Assembly (NCBI GenBank): GCA_014529385.2
Contig: CM043965.1
Coordinates: forward strand, 10,107,412-10,171,411
DNA from: Adiantum capillus-veneris
Taxonomy: Eukaryota > Streptophyta > Polypodiopsida > Polypodiales > Pteridaceae
DNA length: 64,000 bases
Direction: 5' to 3'
The translations under genes and the position numbers were made by a program. Under the pieces are notes generated by a model. It was not told where the DNA came from and made no database searches. It was given only the letters and a program-made list of their open reading frames with translations. Shown here piece by piece: positions 45,828 to 57,459 of this stretch. Position 1 is the stretch's first letter, and every line of letters begins with the position of its first letter.

Positions 45828-46223
45828 GATTAGAAGGCCACCACCCCTTCTGATCCAAATGTCAAAAAATCCCTTTAATTTTAAAGTGTTATGATCAGAA
45901 GTCCACCACTGCTTCTGATCCAATCGTTAAAAGATCCCTCTAGTATTTCATTTTTTAAACAGATTTTGTGGTGTATTTCAAATAAGATATAACTTTTTGA
46001 ATTACAAACCCCAAATCATAAGGCAGTATATATATATATATATATATATATTACGTTTTTAATGTGATTAGAAGGCCATTACCCCTTCTGATCCAATTGT
46101 CAAAAGATCCCTTCAAAAAAAATTCTTAAAAAATAGAAGTATTTAAAATATGATGTAATTATCCTTTCAAAAGTAAATGGTTAACAAATTGTTGTGATCA
46201 GAAGACCATCACCCCTATTGATC
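45828..46223 (+). repeat. Four 28-bp hairpin repeats GATYAGAAG..CTTCTGATC
   Basis: Units at 45828-45855, 45893-45920, 46066-46093 and 46196-46223 are each exactly 28 bases, with near-complementary ends GATYAGAAG and (C/T)T(A)TTGATC-like or CTTCTGATC around a CCACCAC-type loop. The first three are followed by CAA(A/T)YGTYAAAARATCCCT. Units 1 and 4 are also preceded by CTTYCAAAAGTAARTRG. A (TA)n tract (46027-46051) lies between units 2 and 3. Family unknown. Confidence 0.75.
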
Positions 46224-48330
46224 TAAGTGTTGTCCCAAAACTTTTTGAAGTGTGAAGTATCCTAAAACATGAGCCAGTTACATAGTCAACCAGCCAGTTC
46301 ATTATCTAGCCAACTCCACATTCAATCGACAGCTTGTATTAGACTAGTATATGAGTTCCAAAATGACCCAAGCATTAGGCCATAGTTCAAAAACCAAACC
46401 CATAGTGCCTATTTACATGAGTGAACCGTACAAGCCAAAGTGCTAACTACAAGTAACCTTCTCAGCTAATCACACTATATCCATATTGTATTTCATTAAA
46501 AGATGTCACTTCGTTAGACCATTTTCATAAATCAACTACTTATACTTTTGTGAGAGTTCCACAACTTGAAATATAATAGTACCAAAAAACTACCATTAGC
46601 CATTGGTAATAGACACCAATAGACTTTCCCAAGTATGTGCTCTATCCAAGAAATTCTCAAAAAAAGCTCCTTGTATAAAAACTTCCAAATGCCAGTAGGA
46701 ATCGGCAGCCATACTGAATTCTTTTAGTGTCCATTTGTATTCCCAACCAGTACAAAACTACTCATTAGCCATTAGTAATGGAAACCAATATCACTTCCCC
46801 AATATGTGTTCATCCAAAGAAACTAGTACAAAAAACTTCCAAAGCAGTTAAAAAGCTCGCAATATAGCAGTATAAAAACTCCCAATAGCTAGTAGTAATA
46901 GAAACCAACAACATTTCCCAGTTTTAAAACCATATCCAACCACAGATGTGCTTTATCTCATAAAAATTAATTAATACATGCCATCCATAGGTAAAATCTG
47001 GCAACCAAAACAGTCTCGGCACTACCCCAAAATGTATTAAGCTAAATGCCAACTGTAATTGGTACTGCACTTTTCAATATGCCCAAGTCGGGATTCAAAA
47101 TTATGCATGTCAAATCATGCAGCACCAAGACAATAGGATAATCTCAACGTTTTCTTAAAAGGATCTAAACCATAATGTTTGTAACCCAATAATTACTCAA
47201 TCTTATCAAAACGCTAGAAATATAGCAGAACAGCACTATCCATTAATGGGGAAAGTGTATCAAAGCTAGCCAAGGGAGTGAAGCTAGATACTTTAAGATT
47301 CACAATGCAATCAAAAGATTCCCAAAGTAATAACTGCATAGCACTACAAAATGTAGTTTACACTACAAAATATCCAATCAATTAAACCATCATTAGATGT
47401 TATTGCCCAATTCACAAGTTAAATAAGTGATGTCCTAAACATTTTCAAGAAGAAAAGACATCAACTGGAAATATAAATACAACAAGAGTTAAACCAAAGG
47501 GTATGCCAACCAATACCTACAAGTTTAGGCACCAGTTTAGGCTAAGCAACACCCATATCTGAGGCAGATATTTTCCATTAAAGTCAGTAAAATTGTATGC
47601 TAACAGCCAGTAGGTTTTTCAACCATCAATTAAATACACAACTGCCTCAATAATAAAACTGATATACACCACCAGTTTATAAGCTATCTACGTTTAGAGT
47701 TTACTCCTTCTTGGTTATATACCCAACACCATGCATGTTAAAAGAATAGCCGTCACCAAAGTATGCAACATTGGTTAGCCAGGTTTATTAGTAAGTAGGT
47801 CAAACAATCCCATTACCACCCCTAAAGGAGTATGTGATCAAAATTTAAACCTATCCTCAAAAATGCTTCCAAATAGAAGACTTCTTATCCGCATACCATC
47901 TAGGTTTCCCAAGCCATAAAATGGAAAACATACCTCAGAAATTCTCATAAAGCAACCAACCAGTGAAGCTTTTAAGAATGGGCGGCTCTGTAAAAACCAC
48001 GGAGTACATCTAATTCAAAAATTATCAGGCTGTGAGATCAAAATTGATGGTGTATGCCAAGATTTTTCAAACATAGTAGTCCAGCATGACCAATAACAGT
48101 AAACTATGACAGTAAGTACGAGAATAGAACATGTGAGGCAACGGGCATCATCATCATCCCACATGTTGCAACAATTAAACACTCAGAGAGGCCACCACTT
48201 GTCAGTTTTCAAAGGTTTTAATGCAAAAAAAATTGTAAAACAAGGCTAAGTGAGGGTATAGACAACCCTCACCTTTGCTAAATAGGCAGACCTTCAACCA
48301 GTGGAGATCACCTCAACAGCATCGAGACTA
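46224..48330. other. Non-coding, degenerate CATTAGTAATRGAAACCAA-type words
   Basis: No gene found. Words like AGCCATT(A/G)GTAATRGA and CCAATA recur near 46590, 46760 and 46880, suggesting an old repeat, but no period was established. Confidence 0.4.
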
Positions 48331-48339
48331 GCAAGGAAA

Positions 48340-48690
48340 TAGTTCTTACCAGTAGGAGGAGCCTCTAAGTTAGCATCGAATTCAGCATCAAAATCCAAAT
48401 TTCCCCAAGGAATACTGGAAGTTGTGTGTATTGTCATAGGGGAGATCATCCAAATCCATAGCCTCGGTACACCAAGTATTGGTGGAAAGGAGAATCATCA
48501 TTTGATTGAAGGGAGAGGAAGACCAGACTCGGTGTATCAGCCAAGTTTTAGGCTCGAGTAGATCAAGAGAGAGAGAGAGAGAGAGAGATACACTATGCAG
48601 TAATCGGGTACATGGGGTAAATTTTAAAGCGGCAAATGTAGAAGAGGTCGGCCTTGATGCAATGCATGAGCAGAGATGCAAAAACTACAC
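48340..48690 (-). CDS. Possible host exon, unknown product
   Basis: On the minus strand an ATG-led stretch reads MDLDDLPYDNTHNFQYSLG. In a neighbouring frame the sequence continues NLDFDAEFDANLEAPPTG and meets a donor-like G/GTAAGAAC near 48345. An acidic, Asp-rich composition and a good donor site suggest an exon, but the frame change means either an indel or a wrong model. A short (CT)n lies upstream at about 48567-48588. No family recognised. Confidence 0.25.
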
Positions 48691-48769
48691 AAGGGTAGCA
48701 CTGCTAAGTAGTAGGTGGGGAGAAAGCCATTAGAGAGCCTCCCATGACACTCGGGAGGGAAGACCTCAT

Positions 48770-49400
48770 TCAAGGGCTTGCACATAATTATGCCAGAGTA
48801 ATGAAACCCATTGAAAGTAAGTTTTCAGGGGAGTGTTCACACCACTGCAGAGTAGCATCTCAATACGAGCATTTTTAGGCGTGAGTTCCACTCGATGCAT
48901 ACAAACCAAAGAGCTTTAAGCCAAGGTAGTGCACGAAGCGGTTTGGCCCCACAAGAGAGCTATAGAGAGCCTTAAGTGGAAGGTCCTTCAATGGACATGG
49001 CCAAGTTATAATTAACACTATAATTTAAGAGTTTGAGCCAATAGTTTCCAGGTATAGGATAGGCCACTACTAAGCTACAATTTCCTACCCAAGGATTATG
49101 AGATCGGTAAGGTATACTGCCCATAAGATATGTGTATATGTATTCTCCAGACGATGTAACCATGAGTCCCCAATATGCATATTTATCTCAGCCATCCATT
49201 TATGCCAAGACAGTACAGGAAGAGGTCATACCCAAGGGAGGTAAAGCCGTATATTCATCAGCCTCATTATGCCTCAAAAAAAAAAAAAAAAAACTTCTAA
49301 GATGCAGATGGGAAAGCCAGCAATGCAATGCAAGTAGCGTGTTAATCAACATTGCACATTCTTATATATATATTTGGGGTGCAGAATACAACACAAATGC
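48770..49400. other. No gene seen
   Basis: Includes an A-tract (about 49276-49293). Short frames are not convincing. Confidence 0.45.
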
Positions 49401-49403
49401 CAC

Positions 49404-49600
49404 CATGGTTGAGTGGTTACCCTCGTGAATTGTTTGTGGAGCGCACAGAATTATGAGAAGATCATAATATCTATAAAACCCTCAATGAGGGTTACAAACA
49501 AAAAAGTAATTTTGTCATGGCCAACATCAATTGAAATGGACAAAGGATGCGTTTTTAAAGGATGAAGGTAGAGACTTTGAAATTTAGGCCAATATAGCTA
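49404..49600. mobile_element. SINE-like element 2 pieces, head and tail in opposite orientation
   Basis: A plus-strand head at 49395-49445 has an A-box-like TGGTTGAGTGGTTACC and then TTGTTTGTGGAGCG. A tail at 49519-49589 on the minus strand (TTTCAAAGTCTCTACC, CTTCATCCTTTAAAAACGCA, ending GATGTTGGCC) matches the tail of the copy at 51.26-51.39 kb. Together they form a rearranged or inverted double insertion. Confidence 0.5.
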
Positions 49601-49610
49601 GCAATAAAAT

Positions 49611-49998
49611 ATCCCTTTGATTGGAATTATAGATTGTTTTCTCAATGCTAAAAAGTAAGGACCTTGAGCTAGCTTAACAAACTCGAACGAATGGAATCAA
49701 GCAATTCTTGCTGTCATGATCTCAACTCGGTAACAATGTGTAAGAAAATATATGAAGTGACTCACCTTCGTCTAGGGTTGTGTAGTTTCTTGATGTATTG
49801 CACGATCCCTCAAGGCTCGGCCCAAGCTTGAGGATATGTTGCACGGTTCTTTATAAAGAATTCCATACATCCACTCACAATTGTGAGTTTGAAAAAAAAA
49901 AGATTATTACCACCTTTCAATATTCCCATTGTTAAGCTACCTCAAGGTCTTTACTTTTTAGCATTGAGAAAATAATCTATGATTCCAATCAAAGGGAT
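49611..49998. mobile_element. Foldback/MITE-like element with 70-bp terminal inverted repeats
   Basis: Left arm 49611-49680 (ATCCCTTTGATTGGAATTAT...) and the reverse complement of right arm 49929-49998 are both 70 bases with four mismatches by eye. The 248-bp interior has no coding capacity. Flanks are A- or T-rich and no unambiguous target duplication was seen, so the superfamily is open. Confidence 0.75.
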
Positions 49999-50049
49999 TT
50001 TTTATTTTTATTTGTTTGCAGAACTAACAATGGTGAGTGAATTATATTA

Positions 50050-51245
50050 CCATGACCAAAAAATTACAAATTCTAGTCACGCTCTTGCCGATCCATGACG
50101 TCTTCCAACATCCATAGATACATCGGCTGACAGGGGAGCCACCCAGAGACACCGGAAAGGACCTCAGAGAGAAACTTGGCCATATCATGGAGCAAATCTC
50201 GACATGAGCAAGGACCCATATACTACTAGTCAATATGGCACCAATCGCCCAGTTCCATTCATCTCCATGGCGACAATCACTTTCCTGCTTTCTTGTATAA
50301 TCTCTGTGAACCTATTTCAAGGGCATTCTCGAAGACTCGATAGTTCCTGGCCTTCCACACGTGTTTGAAGTAGCAGAATCTCATCATTTGCATACCGATA
50401 AGTAGCACTTGACTCTTGAACACATTCCCACTTAGAAAGGGATCGGTTTTTAAGAACCCTATCTTCCAAGCCTTTTGAACCCATTTGCAAATATTTCCTG
50501 CTAGGCCGCAGATCATCGGGCACTCCTTAAATAAGTGAGGGAGGTCCTCATTAGCCATTGTGTATTGCGAGCATCTATCTGGACTAATGTATCCGGCTAG
50601 AACCTTCACCCCAGTAGGTAGGGCTCCCCAAAGGGCCTTCCATAGAAAAACCTTCATCCTAAGCGGCCATTTTGGGCACCATTTATTCTTTGCGATTGTC
50701 ACCCACCTTGATTCCGATCATTGCTTGCTCCACTGCTTGTTCAGGGGGAATAACCAATCTGGTGAGACCATAAGGGTGTCATATACGTCCTCTTGGTTTG
50801 CGGTTTAAGGAAATATATATCCGTGGGCCACTACCATGCTTTCCACTCGAACCTAGATTCGTAGGTAGGCAACCAACATCTATCTAGCCATTCCAAGGCT
50901 CTATTGGCTAGCAATCCTTCAGTCCTACTAAGGTTGAGTTGGGAGGCTAGTTGGTTCGTTCGTTTCTAGCTTCTACTATTTTTGTCCCAAAACTGACCCA
51001 ATCGTCGAAGACCTATATTATTGATGTTTTCGAAACTTCCCTCTCAAAAGGACGCTTCCCGTCTTAGGTAGCCAAGGATACCAGTGAATTATAGAAGCAC
51101 CTTGTTATTTCTCCCCATTCCAAGGCCTCTGTTGCTTTGTTGCACTTTCGAACTAGCTTGCCCGTTGTGCCCCAAGTTTTTAGGTCATACCACCTAGGGA
51201 CAAGCAACTTATTGTATATCTCAAGACCTTTCCACTAGTCCCCTT
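50050..51245 (-). pseudogene. LINE ORF2 C-terminal fragment with zinc-binding RT domain
   Basis: The clearest part (50702-50277) reads CPKWPLRMKVFLWKALWGAL, PTGVKVLAGYISPDRCSQY and LPHLFKECPMICGLAGNI, the zf-RVT domain found at the C-terminus of plant LINE and related RT proteins. Upstream minus-strand sequence to about 51245 still shows coding-like peptide (LVPRWYDLKTWGTTGKLVRK) with stops. RT core and endonuclease are absent, as in a 5'-truncated LINE insertion. No poly(A) was identified. Confidence 0.75.
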
Positions 51246-51258
51246 GCGAGCACACTTT

Positions 51259-51390
51259 GGCTAACATCATTGAAATGGACAAAGGGTGCGCTTTTAAAGG
51301 ATGAAGGTGGAGACTTTGAACTTCATCCTAATCCTACTCGCTCCACAAACCATTCCCCACGGTAACCACTTAACCACGGTGACGTTTGGG
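51259..51390 (-). mobile_element. SINE-like element 2, most complete copy
   Basis: Minus strand: A-box-like GTGGTTAAGTGGTTACC (51365-51381), as in tRNA-Leu/Ser heads, then TGGTTTGTGGAGCG, then B-box-like AGTTCAAAGTCTCC (51309-51322) lying inside a hairpin GGATGAAG...CTTCATCC, then TTTAAAAGCGCACCCTTTGT and an end at GATGTTAGCC. Box spacing of about 58 bases is compatible with a tRNA carrying a long variable arm. It directly adjoins the LINE fragment. Confidence 0.55.
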
Positions 51391-54300
51391 ATGTAGATCT
51401 GCTATGCTCGACTGCTCGTTTCCTAAGCCTTTATCCCCTTTGTAGATTTTACTTTTTTCAAAGCCATGCAAAAATCACCGAAAGGTTTTAAAGAAAAATG
51501 TTCGAGAACTAAAATATTACTTGAAAACGTCCCAAATTTTTCAAAAACTTCAAGAGTAGCGTGGCGTTATTTGAAGATATCCTACTTTCAATAGCTTTAG
51601 ATTATGGTAATGTGCTCATTTGCAACAACATTCAAAAATTAAAGTTCAAAATTAGATCTTCATACTCGTGATCTTTACCATAGTAGCGAATTTGATGCCT
51701 ACAGCACGTGTTTTCAAAGGCAGGTACAATGAGGCCTAAGAAGAACAATGAGGCCTAAGAATAATAGGATTAATATTTCAAGCTATTGCTATGTATTTCT
51801 GTGTGGTTGACTTAGTACATTCAAGTTAAATCATATTGAACACACATGTATGCTAAACAATATTGATAATTATGAAAGTTACAAAAAGGTTTTGAGACAA
51901 TAACTAAAAATTATGCATAACTATAAAAATGTTCGATTTTTTTTTTGTTGTTGTTTTGTTGCTTGTTTTCCTTTCTTGGTTGGTCTGCTTTGGGTTGTTG
52001 GATTGTTGGCTTCCTGCTATGCTCTTCCTCTCTACCATGTTTCTACATCGCTTCCAAAAGCTGTTGTCATCAGAGCTTCCTTCATTGCCTTTTTTGTGGT
52101 TCCCTCTCTAGCTCTGGTCCTAAAGGGCCACCTTCAGTAATTGGACCGGTCTCTATCCTGGCTCTGATAGCTCCTTGTCAACCTCGGTGCAACGCTTTGT
52201 TGCTCATATTGCGGCATCCTCATGCAATTTCCTGGTGATGTCAATGGCCTCTTCTCTCTCATCTTCATCATGGACTCCTTTCTTTTGTTTATCCATTGCC
52301 TTATGCCCGATGCTAGAGCTCTTCCCATTGCAGATATGTTCCTTGTCCTTGTTGCTAGTGGTTGCCTGCCAGACGTTAGAGCTCTTCCCATTGTAGATGT
52401 TCCATGTCCTTGTTGCTAGTGGTGGCTTTTGGCGGTTCAGGATTTTGATATACAGTAGCAAAGTATGGGTTTGGTGGAAGCATATATCGCTATCATCCTC
52501 TCTCCAATTGCTTGGGAGGGCACTTTTTACTCTCTTTAAGAGAGGTTCTTTACCCTGGATTTCAATATTTTACAGTTCGCCAAGTGGCTAGGGTTATTCA
52601 GCTTCCAAATTGGTGACTTTGGGCTTAGTTTGTAATCATTGATGTACTTGCCCTCAAAAATGACACCATTTGGGCATTCTGAGGATTTTTAAGTAATAAA
52701 AAATATACCTCTTCCTTTGTGAAATAGTCAAATAATTAGAAACATAGCTAGTTCTTCTACAAAAAACATTGTTGTAGCATTTGTAATTTGGTTCACATGG
52801 TTTATATAAGGAGAAAACTCTTATGTTTTCGAAATATGTAGACATAGAATTTTGAAATTAGAGAAGGCTTAGATAAATCCCTTTTAACCTATACATTTTG
52901 CAAGATGATAGCATTGCAACAAAAAGTCATAATCCTTTAAAAAGTGCTACAACGTCCAAATTTGACGCCCCTATCAACATTTTGGAAACTAAGTTATTTC
53001 TTTTTAGTTTAAAGTGCATATTTAAACGACACTTGAAAGGAAAATTCTTTTTTGATGGAACAAGGATCATAAACATGCACAAGACAATCGCTCTAAGAAA
53101 CTGTACAAAAACTTTTTTGACAATATTAAGTAATATCTTCCAATTATTGGTGACATTTTCAAATCTTCATTTTCAACCTAAAAGCAATACAAGCAATTCC
53201 TAGAAAGCCTGTCACAATATAAGAATCAAGACACTAAGTTTCAACCAACAAAATCTTGACTTCACTTAATTGCTTGATATAACTTTTGATGTGTACACTA
53301 CCCCAGAACTGGAGAAACATGCAAAGAACTCATTGACAACATTTTTACCAAATGATAATTTCTACCATTCTCATACATATGAAAAACAATCCTACAAGAA
53401 ACTTAAACCTTGTATTAGAAGGCTTATTAGATGTTAAGTGTGCCCAATACAAGGATGTCACAAAGTGGGTGAATCATAAGATTTGAGCAGCCACAATCGA
53501 ACCCTTAGATATGAAGGCCATAACACCCTTCCAAGGGGGTTTTACCCTTCTAGGCAAGGTTTAAAGACATACTGGCCTTCAAAATTTTTAGAATTAGTTA
53601 TATGCCCTTCCAATCCCAATATAAGGAAAACGGATATTTCTATGAAGCCTTCTAATTGGAAAGTAGGGCAACCCTTCGAATTTGAGGCTTACAACCACCC
53701 AAATGCATTTCAAGGCTCACAGTGTATTAATTGAGAATAAATTGACACTTGACAAATCTACCTTTGACAAACCTTCAATATTGTTGTTGCCACAAAACTG
53801 AACTTTACAAGGGTTTTTAAGAACAAACTTCTAGTTATTTAGTCTTCAAAGTTGATAATAAATGTACCCTCGTAAGTTCAGAAGATCCAAAAATAAATCA
53901 AGCAAATAATTTGATTTCAGTCACTTCTAAAGCAAATCACAACTTTGAGTTGAAAACTCAAAGAAAAAAGGAGTCCACAAAACAAATGAGAGAAGCCTAC
54001 TTGATCTATGGTTTACCAAAATTCTAAAGCCCATTTGCACCTAAGGATATGAGAGAGAGTGCAAAGACATGAGTTCTAAACTTAGAACGAAACAAATATG
54101 AAACAAATTCCCTTAAATTTTCCTTTAGGAAGCTGTAAACCCAACAAAATCAAACAACATCAGGACTTGTAAAGAAAGCACAAGTCAATGTTTGCTAAAT
54201 ACGATGCTTTTTATTGATGCATGCATGCAATCCAGAATTGATTATATCTTGAATAACCGTCAAGAAAACTGTACATTTCGTGTCCAGCCACATCATGCAT

Positions 54301-54442
54301 CCACAAATGACAATGGAATTGGATCTGTGATTGTAGCTGCATTCAATTATTGGTAATCGACACATACTCTTAGCATTCCTATTGTGATTTCAAACGTAAA
54401 TCAGCTTTGTAATAAAATCTTTGACTGACCATTCCCATAAGC
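51391..54442. other. Intergenic; one 63-bp tandem duplication
   Basis: TAGAGCTCTTCCCATTG...GTCCTTGTTGCTAGTGG is duplicated at 52307-52369 and 52370-52432. Frames at 51913-52400 are hydrophobic and low-complexity and are not recognised. The rest is AT-rich without detectable genes. Confidence 0.5.
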
Positions 54443-56651
54443 TTAGTTCAGGCCTGCAATCTCACAAAGAATGGCTATCAATGAGTCAAGGCCTTGAAGA
54501 AAATTTTCATCAGCAGCCTCTTGATCCATGAGCACATGTGCAAAATCAACCAGCTTCACAGTTCCATGCATACTCTCTTGAGCGGGGCCGTCTTGAGTAA
54601 GGCCGTTACTCTCGTACATGAGAAGGATAGAGCTTGAGAAAAAGTGATAGCTTGTTTGTACAGCAAACCTGTATGTGTATTCACAGCACAAATGTAAGAG
54701 AGCAAGAAAACAACCCACAATACTGAAGACTCTTCAGCTTGATTGCCCTTACCAGCTTCTGAGCTCACTCAGCTGTTTGATAATGCCATCCTCACCCGCA
54801 TATACAGCAGACGCATATGTGCAATCTGGACTCATGTCATCTGTTGGGTTAGATGAAACAAATTGCTTCAAGAGAAGCTTAGTTGCATTAGCGTCTAGTG
54901 TTTTGCACCATATGCGGCCAGGCTTCCACGAATTGCCACTATTTGTATCAAAGGCCTACATAAACATGAACCAGTGAAATTGAACCCACAAGTACCCCAA
55001 GAAAACCGGTGCTTTATCCTGCTGGTATATGTATAGAAAAGTCAGAATTTTCCTCTCAAGGCTTGCTTGGGCTGATCAATGACAACACACCTGCAACCCC
55101 GAAACTCGAAAACCAAGATCCTTGGAGGTACTTTCTGCATCCTTCTCCCTAGAAGCCAATGGCCTTGGTGAAAAGTCATCCTTTACAGAAAATCAAGCTC
55201 TTCCGACAGAAACCGTGTGTATTTTGAGGCAAACATATTGAGAATAATGCATACATTCACGATAACTTACTTGCATTTTGCAATGTACTGCTCACTTGCT
55301 CCAGGATACCATGTATGCACTCCCATCTGGAACAAAAGACATAGCAAGCACTTATTTCATTATCCACTCTACACAGTTCTCCAAGTATATGCTTCTTACT
55401 CATGCTCTGTTTAGCAGAAGCAACTATGAGCACTAAAAATTTATTACCAGCCAAACCTGAAAAAAGGCACAAAACTTGGACCTGAAAACCCTTTTTGTGA
55501 GAAAGGCCGTATAGAATTGTTTAATATCAGAATTTGAAAATCAATTGTTTGGGTGGTGTGATGTGGCCAGTTATGAACACCGATGAACTTCAATGCATTT
55601 GAAGCAATGTCATTCCATTTTAATAACAAGTTGACTTGGCCTTCAATATTCCATGCAGTTTGATGTTTACCGATGACTTGATATCATTATGATGTAATCA
55701 AGCTTAAGTGCCGAAACTTTTCCTTGATCTCCTTTTGTTCACTTTGTCATGAGATTTGTAGGCACATACAAAGGCTTCCTTTCCTCTGTTTCCAAAAACC
55801 CAACATTGATATCCAAGACCGTTCTTACTCCCCGCACCTTTTCCTTTCCTACAGCTGCAACTTTAGGCATACAGAATTTTCTGTGTTGAAAATTTTGCAT
55901 GCTGCTTACTATTCTGAGCTAGTTTTCCCTAAATCTCAGATCTCCAGTGCACAGCCTTAATTAGGATCTTGTCCCAACTCCAATCAACTTGTTGCAAGTT
56001 ATTGTGGCCGGATCCTAGATTCATAGTGATATTCATGCAGCGAAACGAAACAAAGAATTGTCTCCTCAGCTACATGGAAGCAAGGGAAAAGAAGCAGCTG
56101 TAATTCCCACAAAACTCTAAACTTACAAGCTAGAAAGAAAACTTTATAGCACCTTCAAAACACTTACAGTAAAAGTAAAGAGTCATTAAAACAACTAAGA
56201 AACAAACACAGATACCAAGGTATTCCACAGTAGCATGTATGCAGGTCCAATAAACTCAAAGGTGAGAAATATTTAAGCACGTCTTACACCACCTTTTACA
56301 TTGCAGCCTTGCCTCCTCCACAACCACCACCACCACTACCACAGAAAAGAAACAAAAGGCGAGGGAGTAGAGCAGATTCAAACAGCACCAAGTGGTGGAA
56401 TAGCATTAATGTGGTCTGCAAATCCTCCGTTCTCAAGCCATCAAAAAGCGTAGCCAAACAAACGGCAAATCTCAAATCTGTGATACAGCCAACCCACTCA
56501 AAGCAAAAGCATCAAACAAATTGCAATCTCAAATCTGCAATGAAGTCAAAACCACTCAAGGCAACACATTGATTAGTTTTGAACATACCTTGAGATCTAT
56601 AACACATGGTCGTTGAAATTGCTGGGTTAAATCTTCCAACACAATGTGATG
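54443..56651 (-). CDS. IPK2: Inositol polyphosphate multikinase (IPK2-type), 3' exons
   Basis: IPK2/IPMK phosphorylates inositol tris- and tetrakisphosphates in the route to InsP5/InsP6, in nucleus and cytosol. Minus-strand exons with consistent phase: 56651-56589 (VLEDLTQQFQRPCVIDLK, donor GTATGT); 55326-55271 (MGVHTWYPGASEQYIAKC); 55148-55091 (EKDAESTSKDLGFRVSGLQ); 54955-54753 (WKPGRIWCKTL ... SSNPTDDMSPDC); 54668-54443 (YHFFSSSILLMYE, VKLVDFAH, NFLQGLDSLIAIL, TAA stop). The family signature PxxxDxKxG is assembled across the first junction (PCVIDLK/MG), and SSSILL and DFAH are present. About 80-90 N-terminal residues are not found: in the first exon a TGA lies just upstream of HHIVLED with no acceptor AG, and microsatellites and SINE/LINE copies follow. 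The N-terminal exons may be distant, or the gene is truncated. Confidence 0.85.
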
Positions 56652-56688
56652 TGATCAAAAGTGAAAAGAAAACAAGCACAATATAGCT

Positions 56689-56831
56689 CTCTCTCTCTCT
56701 CTCACTTTACTTCATTTTATTTTTGTACCCAGACATTGTATTAGATCCACCAAGATTGTATCAGCTCTCTCTCTCTCTCTCTCTCTCTCATTCATTCTCA
56801 TTCTTGGGTGTGTGTGTGTGTGTGTGTGTGT
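56689..56831. repeat. Two (CT)n tracts and a (GT)n tract
   Basis: CT runs at about 56687-56702 and 56766-56788, GT run at about 56809-56831. They lie where upstream IPK2 sequence would be expected. Confidence 0.85.
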
Positions 56832-57367
56832 GCTAATAAAAAGAGGAAAATGGTATAACCTTTCTATCACCCAAGTGTGGTAGATTGGTCATGCCCTTTC
56901 CTCTTGAATAACAAGTCTTGAGTTCAACTCCTCGTCGGCTAGATCTTTAAGGTCTCTTGGGATAGTTTCCTACGACGTTAAAACTCTCTTCTTCTTGGGT
57001 GTGTGTGTGTGTGTGTGCGCTAATAAAAAGAGGAAAATGGTATAACCTTTCTATCACCCAAGTGTGGTAGATTGGTTATGCCATTTCCCTCTTGAATAAC
57101 AAGTCTTGAGTTCAACTCCTCGTCGGCTAGATCTTTAAGGTCTCTCGGGAAAGTTTCCTACGACGTTAAAACTCTCTTCTTCTTGGGGGTGTGTGTGTGT
57201 GTGTGCTAATAGAAAGAGAAAAATGGTTTTAACCTTTCTATCACCCCAAGTGTGGTAGATTGGTTATGCTATTTCCCTCTTGAATAACAAGTCTTGAGTT
57301 CAACTCCTCGTCGGCTAGATCTTTAAGGTCTCTTGGGATAGTTTCCTACGTCATTAAAACTCTCCTC

Positions 57368-57459
<92 letters not shown>
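56832..57459 (+). mobile_element. SINE-like element 1, three tandem copies
   Basis: Units begin at 56832, 57019 and 57205 (GCTAATA(A/G)AAAGAG), 186-187 bases apart. Each has an A-box-like TGTGGTAGATTGGT(C/T)ATGC (starts 56876, 57063, 57251), 25-30 bases, then a B-box match GAGTTCAACTCC, a body CGTCGGCTAGATCTTTAAGG ... TTAAAACTCTC and a CT/GT-rich tail. The third copy has the longest tail: (CT)n to 57420, (GT)n to about 57457, then CG repeats. Copies are about 95% alike by eye. The first two boxes match RNA polymerase III promoter consensus, supporting a tRNA-derived SINE. Confidence 0.65.

Noticed and set aside
49404-49450. A functional tRNA gene
   Set aside because: An A-box-like stretch is present but no cloverleaf, acceptor stem or B box follows at the right distance; it fits a SINE head better.
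54675-54977. Plus-strand 100-residue frame at 54.7-55.0 kb
   Set aside because: Antisense to IPK2 exons 54753-54955; the minus strand has the family motifs and splice sites.
56309-56572. Plus-strand 87-residue proline-rich frame
   Set aside because: It lies antisense in the first IPK2 intron; proline comes from CCA/CCT repeats. No independent support.
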